Shown: positions 7,001 to 12,390 of the stretch, piece by piece | Layout of the letters: each line of letters begins with the position of its first letter | How positions within the stretch are numbered: position 1 is the first letter of the stretch | NCBI GenBank assembly: GCA_947305835.1 | Contig: CAMZEQ010000010.1 | Span: 1 to 12,390, forward strand | DNA length: 12,390 nucleotides | Source: an uncultured Alphaproteobacteria bacterium | GTDB taxonomy: Bacteria; Pseudomonadota; Alphaproteobacteria; CAAHEQ01; UBA3637 | Reading direction: 5' to 3' | Translations under genes and position numbers: made by a program | The notes under the pieces: generated by a model | The model's database searches: none | What the model was told of the DNA's origin: nothing | The model's input: only the letters and a program-made list of their open reading frames with translations

Positions 7001-8185
7001 CGTGAAACGATTATTCCGTATGTCGAACGGGCCACCGGTACAACCTATTGTGCGTTAAAATGTACGGGATTCCGTGATTTTTACGGTACTTGTTACAGTT
7101 GTGACACGACATCAAATGTCGGGACTACGAATGCGGAATGTTTGCGTTGTGGTGAAGCACGCGAATACGTGGGTGATAAGTGTTATTCAAAATGTACAAA
7201 CGGCTTCAGGGATGCGAACAGAGAATGTCATTTATGTACGGAAAGAACGACCTATCAGGCAACGGAAGCTTCTTGTTCTCAAAACTGCAGCGAACAGCGT
7301 GAAACGATTATTCCATATGTTGAACGAGCTGCGGGGACAACCTATTGCGCGTTGAAATGTACTGGATTCCGTGATCTTTACGGTAATTGTTATGCATGTA
7401 ACGAAACGTCGACCATTTCCTCTACAAATGCGGAATGTATGCTCTGTGGTGCTGCTCGCGAATATATCGGTGATAAATGTTATCCGAAATGCGAAGGGTT
7501 CAGGGACGCCGATAAGAAATGTCACGATTGTGAAGATGTCGGACGATATGAATTGTCAGAAGAGGCCTGTTCCGCTTGTGTCGGTGCTCGGGAGATAATC
7601 ACCCTTTCCGGTAAAACCTACTGTGTTGCTAAATGCGGTGGTAATGAATTCAGAGATTTCAATGGTAATTGCCACAATTGTAATGAATCTTCTGCCGTAG
7701 GTTCCTATAAAGCACAATGTGATATTTGTGAAGAACGTGTGTACGATGCGGATCATTCCAAATGCTATGCGGGATGTGGCGACGGAAAGTTCATGGGATC
7801 TGATTTTCTGTGTTACAGTTGTAATGAAACGTCCGATGTTGCCACAACACAAATTGCCTGTGATGCTTGCGGTAATATGCGCAGATATACAAACGGTAAA
7901 TGTGTGTTAGCTTGCGATCAAGGCTTTAAAGGGACGGACGGAATATGTTACAGCTGCGATACGACGAATGCGATTGCTTCAACTCGAGATGCGTGCAATA
8001 ACTGTGATTCCAGATCCTTCTTCTCAGATAAATGTTGGCTTTCTTGCGGAACAGGTAAGTTCCGGGATGGTTATGGAACATGTCATGATTGTTCGGATCC
8101 GTCCACATACTTTTCATATGCCATCGAATGCAATAAGTGTGGTGATGTACGTAAGTATGAAGGCTCAAATTGCTTAAAAAAGTAA
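4064..8185 (+). CDS. Giant secreted cysteine-rich repeat protein (1373 aa)
   Basis: No single known family covers it. The N-terminus has a long leader: a basic region with two Cys, then a hydrophobic core (about residues 21-36, FLLVVLVMLAFAAFA) with a likely AFA-G cleavage. By hand count the rest holds about 168 Cys, roughly one residue in eight and an even number, as expected for an oxidised extracytoplasmic protein. Layout: residues about 43-400, GCC2/GCC3- or ephrin-receptor-like spacing (CPKGQYSDGIHECTGCAVGT at 105-124); residues 400-853, two large homologous blocks each holding an EGF/tenascin-like module (497-523, 784-811) and separated by two GFRD-type modules; then to the end, six-cysteine modules of the pattern C-x(2-4)-F-R-D-x(4-6)-C-x2-C-x(~11)-C-x2-C-x(n)-C-x3-C. 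It ends in CLKK, with no LPxTG, beta-barrel, PEP-CTERM or membrane anchor. The start is set by AAAGGA 7 nt upstream and the promoter at 4013. The CxxC-rich style recalls furin-like repeats and Giardia surface proteins, but no homology is shown. A surface or periplasmic adhesive or structural role is inferred. Confidence 0.9.
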   Translation: MNKKTDYFSRLCGLACRLGSSFLLVVLVMLAFAAFAGGSIFGGKNSKSDNPDGVYAIGVHFCSTLECPPIRIIEGICDGENMQKRWGVCLCDEGYVSRDGVCAACPKGQYSDGIHECTGCAVGTYKANEGDTECTPCPSDSYCVRGMRYACPEHATCTSTAFKCWSGYKSTAAACVCAEGKYVNENDACVDCSADEQAAACSGGCITQCKEGYYPDGGVCPDGGGAVCAPCSNLHAAECNGKTGSVIKCEDGYYEVAGECVECLADHYCKDGKMIDCPKHAECSKDDFTCVDKHKKKGDACVCASNRYEDEDGICQLCPDAPSCEGIDCCELTGPEDICGRKTLSLEFKGPTNAYGEFCYPCDKKADMTGVTKEQCDRCEKREYYKVPDTEDEICFMGKCVNGFRDRKYGDCYSCDSEIGIEAEKDQCDLCPNRVMTNGYCSLRCPEGTLLDTVQYTCISCKADVDIHVFDPDKIDCEASCPLVRELDSSGVCVRTCSAHGKKEKHKCVCEDRWYGDECASLCEEVLDKEGNCQKCNVLGRFASTAEECARCVDRKWNESTQYCHLTSCVTDSFRDNDGWCYSCDDMASVETDQAQCNRCTNFPDDPESDALVKRELITRGGKQFCELTSDYCASKGGFKDYYGNCHMCDEANVIGSTSAECNICNKDGMKDYEKRLYVASQSKCYPACGTGAFRDKNYLCRSCDDPESYEAGYEECEMHCRDKREMIAGYCAPKCPQYEIYDMNTMKCVPCITPNIRAPSNSECIRRCAGIREVVDDVCALSCDGHGIKDDNGVCECYPGWFGPKCDSICTGAKDVYGNCHYCVDPNRFNSRQIECDRCSDRWYENAICYPPCDGFMDANNVCHDCDDEEKYTTSAEKCSKCTNRTMVTISGVDYCMEACAEGEFRDYYGVCHSCSENATIGSYSAECAKCRDRDYLGSKCYYTCNGFRDSDNNCHACTDKTNYRATEDSCDENCSEQRETIIPYVERATGTTYCALKCTGFRDFYGTCYSCDTTSNVGTTNAECLRCGEAREYVGDKCYSKCTNGFRDANRECHLCTERTTYQATEASCSQNCSEQRETIIPYVERAAGTTYCALKCTGFRDLYGNCYACNETSTISSTNAECMLCGAAREYIGDKCYPKCEGFRDADKKCHDCEDVGRYELSEEACSACVGAREIITLSGKTYCVAKCGGNEFRDFNGNCHNCNESSAVGSYKAQCDICEERVYDADHSKCYAGCGDGKFMGSDFLCYSCNETSDVATTQIACDACGNMRRYTNGKCVLACDQGFKGTDGICYSCDTTNAIASTRDACNNCDSRSFFSDKCWLSCGTGKFRDGYGTCHDCSDPSTYFSYAIECNKCGDVRKYEGSNCLKK
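5261..5767 (+). repeat. Large internal repeat block, copy 1 (169 codons)
   Basis: Runs from the Cys of CVNGFRDRKYG to just before the next module (TSC). Order of parts: GFRD module, a CISC segment, a segment ending VCVRTC, an EGF-like module (CSAHG...CVCEDRWYGDECASLC) and a GNCQKC module. The same order of parts recurs in copy 2 at 6128-6622. Confidence 0.75.
5552..5632 (+). other. EGF/tenascin-like module 1 in the cysteine-rich protein
   Basis: Residues 497-523 show C-x2-HG-x6-C-x-C-x5-WYG-x2-C-x3-C, the core spacing of EGF-like domains (CxC then an aromatic-Gly before the last Cys). A counterpart lies at residues 784-811. Confidence 0.55.
6128..6622 (+). repeat. Large internal repeat block, copy 2 (165 codons)
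   Basis: Runs from the Cys of CGTGAFRDKNYLC to just before CDGFMDANN. It matches copy 1 part by part: MKCVPC for YTCISC, DVCALSCDGHG for GVCVRTCSAHG, CECYPGWFGPKC for CVCEDRWYGDEC, VYGNCHYC for KEGNCQKC. The two copies have drifted strongly but kept most cysteine positions. Two GFRD-type modules lie between the copies (5768-6127). Confidence 0.75.
6413..6496 (+). other. EGF/tenascin-like module 2 in the cysteine-rich protein
   Basis: Residues 784-811 read C-x2-HG-x7-C-x-C-x4-GWFG-x2-C-x3-C. The GWFGPKC tail is very typical of EGF-like domains (GWxGxxC). It is the better preserved of the two copies. Confidence 0.6.
6899..7192 (+). repeat. Recent tandem duplication in the cysteine-rich gene, unit A (98 codons)
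   Basis: A pair of GFRD modules, starting at the Cys of CNGFRDSDNNCHAC. The core with CSEQRETIIPYVERA and TGTTYCALKCTGFRD is nearly identical to unit B at both protein and DNA level. The shared DNA run beginning CAGCGAACAGCGTGAAACG starts at 6991 here and 7288 in unit B, an offset of 297 bp. Confidence 0.9.
7193..7489 (+). repeat. Recent tandem duplication in the cysteine-rich gene, unit B (99 codons)
   Basis: Directly abuts unit A and repeats it module for module (CTNGFRDANRECHLC, CSEQRETIIPYVERA, AGTTYCALKCTGFRDLYGNCY, EYIGDKCYPK). Differences from unit A are scattered and many are at third codon positions, so the copies have begun to diverge. Confidence 0.9.
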
Positions 8186-8201
8186 GGTGATAAAATTTTC
8201 C

Positions 8202-8229
8202 TTGACTTTGATCGGATAATGTGTACAAT
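8202..8229 (+). promoter_or_regulatory. Promoter of the beta-barrel protein gene
   Basis: -35 TTGACT (8202-8207), a 16-bp spacer, -10 TACAAT (8224-8229). The predicted start is near 8236 with a 22-nt leader carrying GAAAGGGG. No terminator is visible after the cysteine-rich gene, so read-through from 4013 is also possible. Confidence 0.65.
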
Positions 8230-8257
8230 CGCTCTTAGATAAAAGAAAGGGGATCGA

Positions 8258-8941
8258 ATGAAAAAGACTCTGTTATTATTGGCAACGACGGCAATTTGGG
8301 GGGCTTCTTTTCAAGCACAGGCTTTCATTTTAAGGGATTATGTTTCCGTAAAAGGCGGGTATGCGGCGATGAAGCATCAAAGCATGGAAAAATACAGAGA
8401 CAACACTAAGCCCTTGGAAAATGATTGGAACGGTGATGCAGGTATGGGGAGCGTGGCCTATGGTTTGAAAGCGGGTTATTTGCGCGTGGAAGCGGAAGGT
8501 AATGCCACCTCGGCGACCCGGAAGAAACGTCAGTTTTTATCAACGGTATATTCGGATGTGAATACAACGACGAATATCAGTACGCTTTCTGCGATGTTTA
8601 ATGCCTATTTGGAATTACCTGTGGAGTTCCCGTTGAGGCCCTATATTGGTGCAGGGGTTGGGATGGCGCATATAAGAGCACGCTTTAAAACACTGGCTGA
8701 TGATAATGTTAAAAGCGCCCGTGCCAATGGAAACCACTTCGCGTGGCAGGTGGGTGCGGGTATTGCCTATGATATCACGCCCTACTGGACCGTGGATGTG
8801 GGGTATCGTTTCTTGAATTACGGTAATATTGTCAAGAAAATTACCGATTATTCGGCAAGTGGTTTGAATAATAAATTGGGGGATTTACGTGTAGATGCCA
8901 AAGTGTATAATGCCTATGTCGGTGTGCGTTATACGTTTTGA
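8258..8941 (+). CDS. Outer-membrane beta-barrel protein (227 aa)
   Basis: A small porin-like or surface-antigen-like barrel, probably eight strands. A signal peptide (MKKTLLLLATTAIWG..., likely cleavage after AQA at residue 22) is followed by alternating hydrophobic/polar strands rich in Gly and Tyr: VSVKGGYAAM, VAYGLKAGYLRVEAEGN, LSAMFNAYLELP, LRPYIGAGVGMAHIRARF, FAWQVGAGIAYDI, WTVDVGYRFL, AYVGVRYTF. The terminal Phe with alternating aromatics is the BAM recognition signal. The PYIGAGVG and WQVGAGIAYDI pattern is typical of the Omp_b-brl/OmpA-barrel-like surface antigens common in alphaproteobacteria. There is no OmpA C-terminal peptidoglycan domain. The start is fixed by GAAAGGGG 7 nt upstream. 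It follows the cysteine-rich gene by 72 nt with its own promoter and ends at a strong terminator. The function is not specific: pore, adhesin or anchor partner. Confidence 0.9.
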   Translation: MKKTLLLLATTAIWGASFQAQAFILRDYVSVKGGYAAMKHQSMEKYRDNTKPLENDWNGDAGMGSVAYGLKAGYLRVEAEGNATSATRKKRQFLSTVYSDVNTTTNISTLSAMFNAYLELPVEFPLRPYIGAGVGMAHIRARFKTLADDNVKSARANGNHFAWQVGAGIAYDITPYWTVDVGYRFLNYGNIVKKITDYSASGLNNKLGDLRVDAKVYNAYVGVRYTF

Positions 8942-8959
8942 TTTTTTTTAAAAATACGC

Positions 8960-8998
8960 AAACATCCCTTTTCAACAGAAAGGGATGTTTTGCTTTTT
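8960..8998 (+). terminator. Strong Rho-independent terminator after the beta-barrel gene
   Basis: A perfect 12-bp stem AAACATCCCTTT (8960-8971) / AAAGGGATGTTT (8979-8990) with a 7-nt loop, followed by TGCTTTTT. It isolates the next gene, which has its own promoter. Confidence 0.93.
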
Positions 8999-9036
8999 GG
9001 GGTAAGCGGAAGATAGTTTTTTTAAAAGAAAAATTT

Positions 9037-9065
9037 TTGACATATATAAAAAAATATGTTTTAAT
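9037..9065 (+). promoter_or_regulatory. Promoter of the nucleotidase-GT6 unit
   Basis: -35 TTGACA (9037-9042), 17 bp, -10 TTTAAT (9060-9065) in a very AT-rich stretch. The predicted start near 9072 leaves a 16-nt leader that begins in the ribosome binding site AAGGGGGG (9071-9078). Confidence 0.65.
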
Positions 9066-9087
9066 AAAAAAAGGGGGGCAAGTGCGC

Positions 9088-10599
9088 ATGAGGCGGTTGT
9101 TTTTTTTAATAATTGCGGGAATTTTATCTTGTTATGTTTTAAATAAGCCGACAGATACTTTTACGCTAAATTTAATTCATACAAATGATTTACACGCACA
9201 TTTGTTGCCTTTCGATAATTTGCATGATTGTGCTTTGGAATCGGACTGTTTGGGTGGTTTTGCACGCCTGATAAGTTTTTTGCAACAGGAAAAAACATCC
9301 AACAGTTTGATTTTGGATGCGGGTGATCGTTTTACCGGTACTTCCTTTTATACTTTAACCAAGAGTAAATCGTTATTGCCTTTGTTTAAAGAAATGCCCT
9401 ATGATGTCATTACTTTGGGGAATCATGAATTTGATGATAATTTGCCGGAAACAATTGCTTTTTTGCAAAAATGGGGTATTCCGGTTGTTGTTGCCAATTT
9501 AAAAATAGCCCGGGAAGAACCGCTCTTTCCTTTGATTAAAAATTCTGTCATTTTGGAAAAAGAAGGTCGTAAAATCGGCATTATCGGTGTATTAACTCAG
9601 GAAACGGCAGTTTTGGATAATCGGAATATATCGGTTGATGACATTTATCAAAGCATTTCCCGGGAAATTCATTCTTTGGAAAAACAAGGGGTAAACATTA
9701 TTGTTGTTTTATCCCATATCGGCTTGGAAGCGGATAAGCAGCTGGCACAAGCTTTCCCCCAAATTGATGTGATTGTCGGTGGGCATTCTCATTCTTTATT
9801 AAATAATAATGAGGACAATCTCTTTGACGGACCATATCCGATGATAGAAAACCAGGGGCGAACACTTATTGTGACCGCCGGTATCGGGGGACAGTTTGTG
9901 GGGCGTTTGCAGGTGCGTTTTGATGAAAAAGGGGATATTGTCCAATATCAAGGAAACACTATTCCTATGAATCAAGAAGTTCCCAACAATTCTCAGGCAG
10001 TTAAGTTGATTGAAAACGCCCAAAAGGAAATCGATTCTATTTTATCGGAAGAAATTGGTATTTTGGATCAGCCTATGGGCTTTACAGAAGGGAAAAATTA
10101 TTGTGATAAAGATTGCCCGATCGGCAAATATCTGGCTCGGATCTTGCATGAGGCTTATCCGATGTTGGATGGCGTTTTGTTGAATTCCGGATCTATCAGG
10201 AGGGGGTTGCCTTCCGGTATTTTGCACTATCAAAATCTTATAGAGGTTTTTCCTTTTGATAATGAGGCGGTTTTAATTCAACTGACGGGCAGAGAGTTAA
10301 AAAAATTTTTGGAACATGGTGTTTCGGATTACCATTCGGATATGAAAACAAATGCTTTATTGCAAACATCAGGGATCTGTTATGATTTTTCTGTCCGAGA
10401 TAAGCGGGTAAGTAATATTTTTATTAAGGATCAAGCTGTGGATTTGGATAAAAAATACACTTTTTTAATTTCTTCTTATTTGGCTAACGGTGGCGATGGG
10501 TATCCCCGAATTCCTTATCAAAATACGAATACCGGTGTGCGTGAAATTTTGAAAAAAGAAATAAAAAAGATGAAATTTAAAGATAAAACGAACGGGTAA
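9088..10599 (+). CDS. Exported 5'-nucleotidase / UDP-sugar hydrolase family protein (UshA/CD73-like, 503 aa)
   Basis: The family hydrolyses nucleotides (and, in UshA, UDP-sugars) in the periplasm or on the surface with a two-metal site. N-terminal metallophosphatase domain: HTNDLHAH (31-38; D34, H36), DAGD (77-80), GNHEFD (111-116; N112-H113 pair), LSH (209-210) and GGHSHS (231-236). C-terminal nucleotide-binding domain: NSGSIRRGL (366-374), FPFDN (388-392) and YLANGGDGY (464-472). All metal and catalytic motifs are present at normal spacing and the length is typical. A signal sequence covers residues 1-19. ILSC at 12-15 is a weak lipobox, so a lipoprotein is possible. The ATG at 9088 lies 9 nt after AAGGGGGG, whereas a GTG at 9082 would be too close. 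An in-frame ORF reaches back to 8938 but crosses the terminator. The GT6 gene follows within about 30 nt and probably shares the transcript. Confidence 0.93.
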   Translation: MRRLFFLIIAGILSCYVLNKPTDTFTLNLIHTNDLHAHLLPFDNLHDCALESDCLGGFARLISFLQQEKTSNSLILDAGDRFTGTSFYTLTKSKSLLPLFKEMPYDVITLGNHEFDDNLPETIAFLQKWGIPVVVANLKIAREEPLFPLIKNSVILEKEGRKIGIIGVLTQETAVLDNRNISVDDIYQSISREIHSLEKQGVNIIVVLSHIGLEADKQLAQAFPQIDVIVGGHSHSLLNNNEDNLFDGPYPMIENQGRTLIVTAGIGGQFVGRLQVRFDEKGDIVQYQGNTIPMNQEVPNNSQAVKLIENAQKEIDSILSEEIGILDQPMGFTEGKNYCDKDCPIGKYLARILHEAYPMLDGVLLNSGSIRRGLPSGILHYQNLIEVFPFDNEAVLIQLTGRELKKFLEHGVSDYHSDMKTNALLQTSGICYDFSVRDKRVSNIFIKDQAVDLDKKYTFLISSYLANGGDGYPRIPYQNTNTGVREILKKEIKKMKFKDKTNG

Positions 10600-10628
10600 A
10601 ACTTGTGGAAAAAAGAAAAGTGAATATT

Positions 10629-11717
10629 ATGAAATACTTTTTCTCTGTATTCTTAATTTTATGTTTATGTTTAAAAGTGATGGCACAAGACAATACTTTC
10701 TCGGATGATGTCCCATCGAAAGCTGATCGATTCCTTTTTTTACAGAATAATCAAAAAGTAGCCGTTATTTATATTGCGACAGGAAACTATATTATTTTTT
10801 GGGATAATTTTTATAAATCTGCAGAAAAAAATTTCTTACCGGGCGTAGAAAAAAATTATTTCTTAGTTTCTAATCATTCCTTTGAAGAACTACCGGATAA
10901 TGTTACTTATATTTATTATCCCCACAAAGAATGGCCCAATATTACTGTTGAAAAATTTAGTATAATCGATTCATTAAAAGATAAACTGACAGATTATGCG
11001 TATACGTACTCCTTTAATGCAAACACATGGTTTATTCAGCCAGTCAAAGGGGATATACTTCCTGATGAAAGACAAAAAATAATTGCGGCCTTACACCCTT
11101 CTTTTTATAAAACGAATTATCAATATCCGTACTGTTCAGATAAAAATTCCCCCGCGTATTTGGAACAAACCGAAAAAAGTCAATATTACCAAGCCGCTAT
11201 ACTTGGCGGAATAACTGGTGATTTTTTATAAATTGCTCGCACAATCAAAGAATGGACAATAGAAGATTTAAAAATAAATTATATTCCCTTTTGGCATGAT
11301 GAATATTATTTCAACAAATACGTATCCGATAAAATGCCCTTAGGATTAACGCCGAATTATTTATGGGGATCTTTTCCAAGTAAGACTGCTTTTAATTTAT
11401 TCGCAAATAACGTAAAGATTGTTATGCTTGAAAAAAATAAATCCCAAAAAATTGGAATGGATTACTACAGAAACATAAAACTTGTAAATGATAAGCCTCA
11501 AATGCTATCAAACTTTTTTTATCTTTCATATCAAAATGGTGATGCTGACTTTGTTTCATTTAATGGCAATTTATTTTATATATTAAATGAATATCCCGGT
11601 CATTTTGTCAAAAAAGAAGACACTTATTACTTTAATTATTCAGGTAAGGAAGTGAAGTGTTTTAAGATGATAAAAGGGACAAGTTTTTTTTATGAAGCGG
11701 CTTGTCAATCTGTTTGA
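10629..11717 (+). pseudogene. GT6 (ABO blood-group family) glycosyltransferase, exported type, interrupted by one in-frame TAA
   Basis: GT6 enzymes transfer Gal or GalNAc in alpha-1,3 linkage to H-type acceptors. The reading frame (362 residues plus one internal stop) carries VAVIYIATGNYIIFW (44-58), EKNYFLVSNH (74-83), FNANTWF (129-135) with the NxN of bacterial metal-independent GT6 in place of the animal DxD, QAAILGGITGD (188-198), then TAA (11229-11231, codon 201). Without a frame change it goes on to WHDEYYFNKY (222-231) and LTPNYLWGSF (240-249), which match the WHDE...NKY...P-x-YLW blocks of the family. The stop removes the catalytic WHDE region, so the product should be inactive unless read through; AAA, CAA or GAA is one change away. 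A signal peptide (MKYFFSVFLILCLCLKVMAQ) precedes the domain, unlike ordinary bacterial GT6. About 75 C-terminal residues after the GT6 core match nothing I know. ATG 10629 is chosen over GTG 10605 because it starts the signal peptide cleanly. Confidence 0.85.
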
Positions 11718-11744
11718 TATTTCCAATTTAATCCGAAGGCTCAA

Positions 11745-12390
11745 TCAGTTTTTATCCCACTTTCTGAAAATAGCAGCCAAAATACCGCCGGATATATTGT
11801 GCCATACGGAAAAGATAGCCCCCGGAACTGTTGCCATAGTCAGGTTCGGAAATGATGTTGTTGCCCAAGAAGTTGCTAATCCCGAATTTTGCATGCCGAT
11901 TTCCATGGACATTGCTTTCTTTTGGGATGCGTTCATATTAAAAATGGATGCCACACCAAAACCGGCCGCATACCCCAATAAATTATGCAAAATGACAACC
12001 GCAAAGATAACGAACCCCGTTTTTAAAATTCGTTCTGCGTTATGCGAAACAACGGAAGCAATAATCAAAGCTATTGCCACAACCGATATAAAAGGCAAAT
12101 AGGCAGATGCTTTTTCTCTTAAATTCTTCCACAACTTTGTTATCAAAAGCCCCAAACCAATTGGAATAATAACAACCTTAATAATGGAAAAGAACATGGC
12201 CCATACGTCCATATCCACACTCGTTCGCAAGAATAAATAGGTTATCAGGGGTGTTAAAATAGGGGCAAGTAAGGTATTTACAGTGGTCATTCCGACAGAA
12301 AGGGCTACATCCCCTTTTGCCAAATAAGTCATCACATTACTGGCTGTTCCGCCCGGGCAAGTTCCGACCAAAATTACCCCAACAAGGAGT
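11745..12390 (-). CDS. BASS-family transporter (bile acid:Na+ symporter family), N-terminal part cut off
   Basis: An inner-membrane secondary transporter. The visible 214 residues begin with LLVGVILVGTCPGGTASNVM and YLAKGDVALSVGMTT, the G-x-CPGG-x-ASN-x(2)-T-x-LAKGDVALSV signature of the family around its crossing helix. They contain several further membrane helices and a C-terminal EIGMQNSGLATSWA block, the second conserved substrate/Na+ region. Family members move bile acids, pantoate, 2-keto acids or similar anions with Na+; the substrate here cannot be assigned. The frame is open to the right edge, so the true start is outside; the TTG at 12371 is not a start. It converges on the GT6 gene with 27 nt between the stops and no visible terminator. 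Confidence 0.93.
   Translation of the reverse strand, partial: LLVGVILVGTCPGGTASNVMTYLAKGDVALSVGMTTVNTLLAPILTPLITYLFLRTSVDMDVWAMFFSIIKVVIIPIGLGLLITKLWKNLREKASAYLPFISVVAIALIIASVVSHNAERILKTGFVIFAVVILHNLLGYAAGFGVASIFNMNASQKKAMSMEIGMQNSGLATSWATTSFPNLTMATVPGAIFSVWHNISGGILAAIFRKWDKN

Noticed and set aside
6899..7489. CRISPR-like repeat array
   Set aside because: The repeats are in-frame protein modules with no constant short repeat and unique spacers.
4133..8228. Many open frames of 60-160 codons on both strands inside the cysteine-rich gene
   Set aside because: They are shadows of the strongly biased TGT-rich coding frame; none has a signal peptide, convincing ribosome binding site or recognisable family, and the main frame carries consistent cysteine modules throughout.
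8938..9087. N-terminal extension of the nucleotidase back to 8938
   Set aside because: It would run through the strong terminator at 8960-8998 and the promoter at 9037; the ATG at 9088 has the ribosome binding site and begins the signal peptide.
11229..11231. TAA reassigned to an amino acid in this organism
   Set aside because: The nucleotidase and the cysteine-rich gene both end naturally at TAA where their families or repeat arrays end, so a mutation, error or readthrough at this one codon is more likely.
11334..11717. The GT6 downstream half as an independent gene starting at ATG 11334
   Set aside because: No ribosome binding site or promoter is seen, the GT6 motif WHDE lies before this ATG in the same frame, and the fragment alone would not form an enzyme.

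Overview
The window looks like a piece of an AT-rich Gram-negative genome, most likely a host-associated alphaproteobacterium. This rests on several exported proteins with Sec signal peptides, an outer-membrane beta-barrel ending in phenylalanine, a periplasmic-type cell-wall carboxypeptidase and a CCA-encoding tRNA-Glu. The taxon is inferred; there is no 16S rRNA or marker gene here. Where promoters can be read they are close to the sigma-70 consensus (TTGACA/TTGACT, 16-17 bp, TATAAT-like), with very short leaders.

Left part (1-1660): the 5' two thirds of a D-Ala-D-Ala carboxypeptidase gene runs leftward off the edge, from a promoter that predicts a leaderless mRNA. A tRNA-Glu(TTC) with its own promoter and terminator follows, then a long intergenic hairpin and two small leftward genes of unknown function.

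Centre-left (1658-3848): a leftward two-gene unit, read in the order GT11 fucosyltransferase-like enzyme (with a signal peptide, which is unusual), then an MFS-type permease whose start overlaps the GT11 stop. Divergent from it is the dominant gene (4064-8185): a 1373-residue secreted protein with about 168 cysteines after the signal peptide. It has an N-terminal GCC/ephrin-receptor-like region, a duplicated ~165-residue block with EGF-like modules, and an array of six-cysteine 'GFRD' modules that includes a recent 98/99-residue tandem duplication. An outer-membrane beta-barrel protein (8258-8941) with its own promoter and a strong terminator comes next.

Right part (9088-12390): an exported UshA/CD73-type 5'-nucleotidase is followed by a GT6 (ABO blood-group family) glycosyltransferase with a signal peptide and the bacterial NxN motif, but broken by one in-frame TAA. 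A convergent BASS-type (bile acid:Na+ symporter family) transporter gene runs off the right edge.

A possible common theme is surface or periplasmic glycan mimicry. The two transferases belong to the families that in animals make the H (alpha-1,2-fucose) and A/B (alpha-1,3-GalNAc/Gal) determinants. Both appear exported, and an exported nucleotidase sits beside one of them. The huge disulfide-rich protein and the beta-barrel would be surface components. This link is inference from position and families only.
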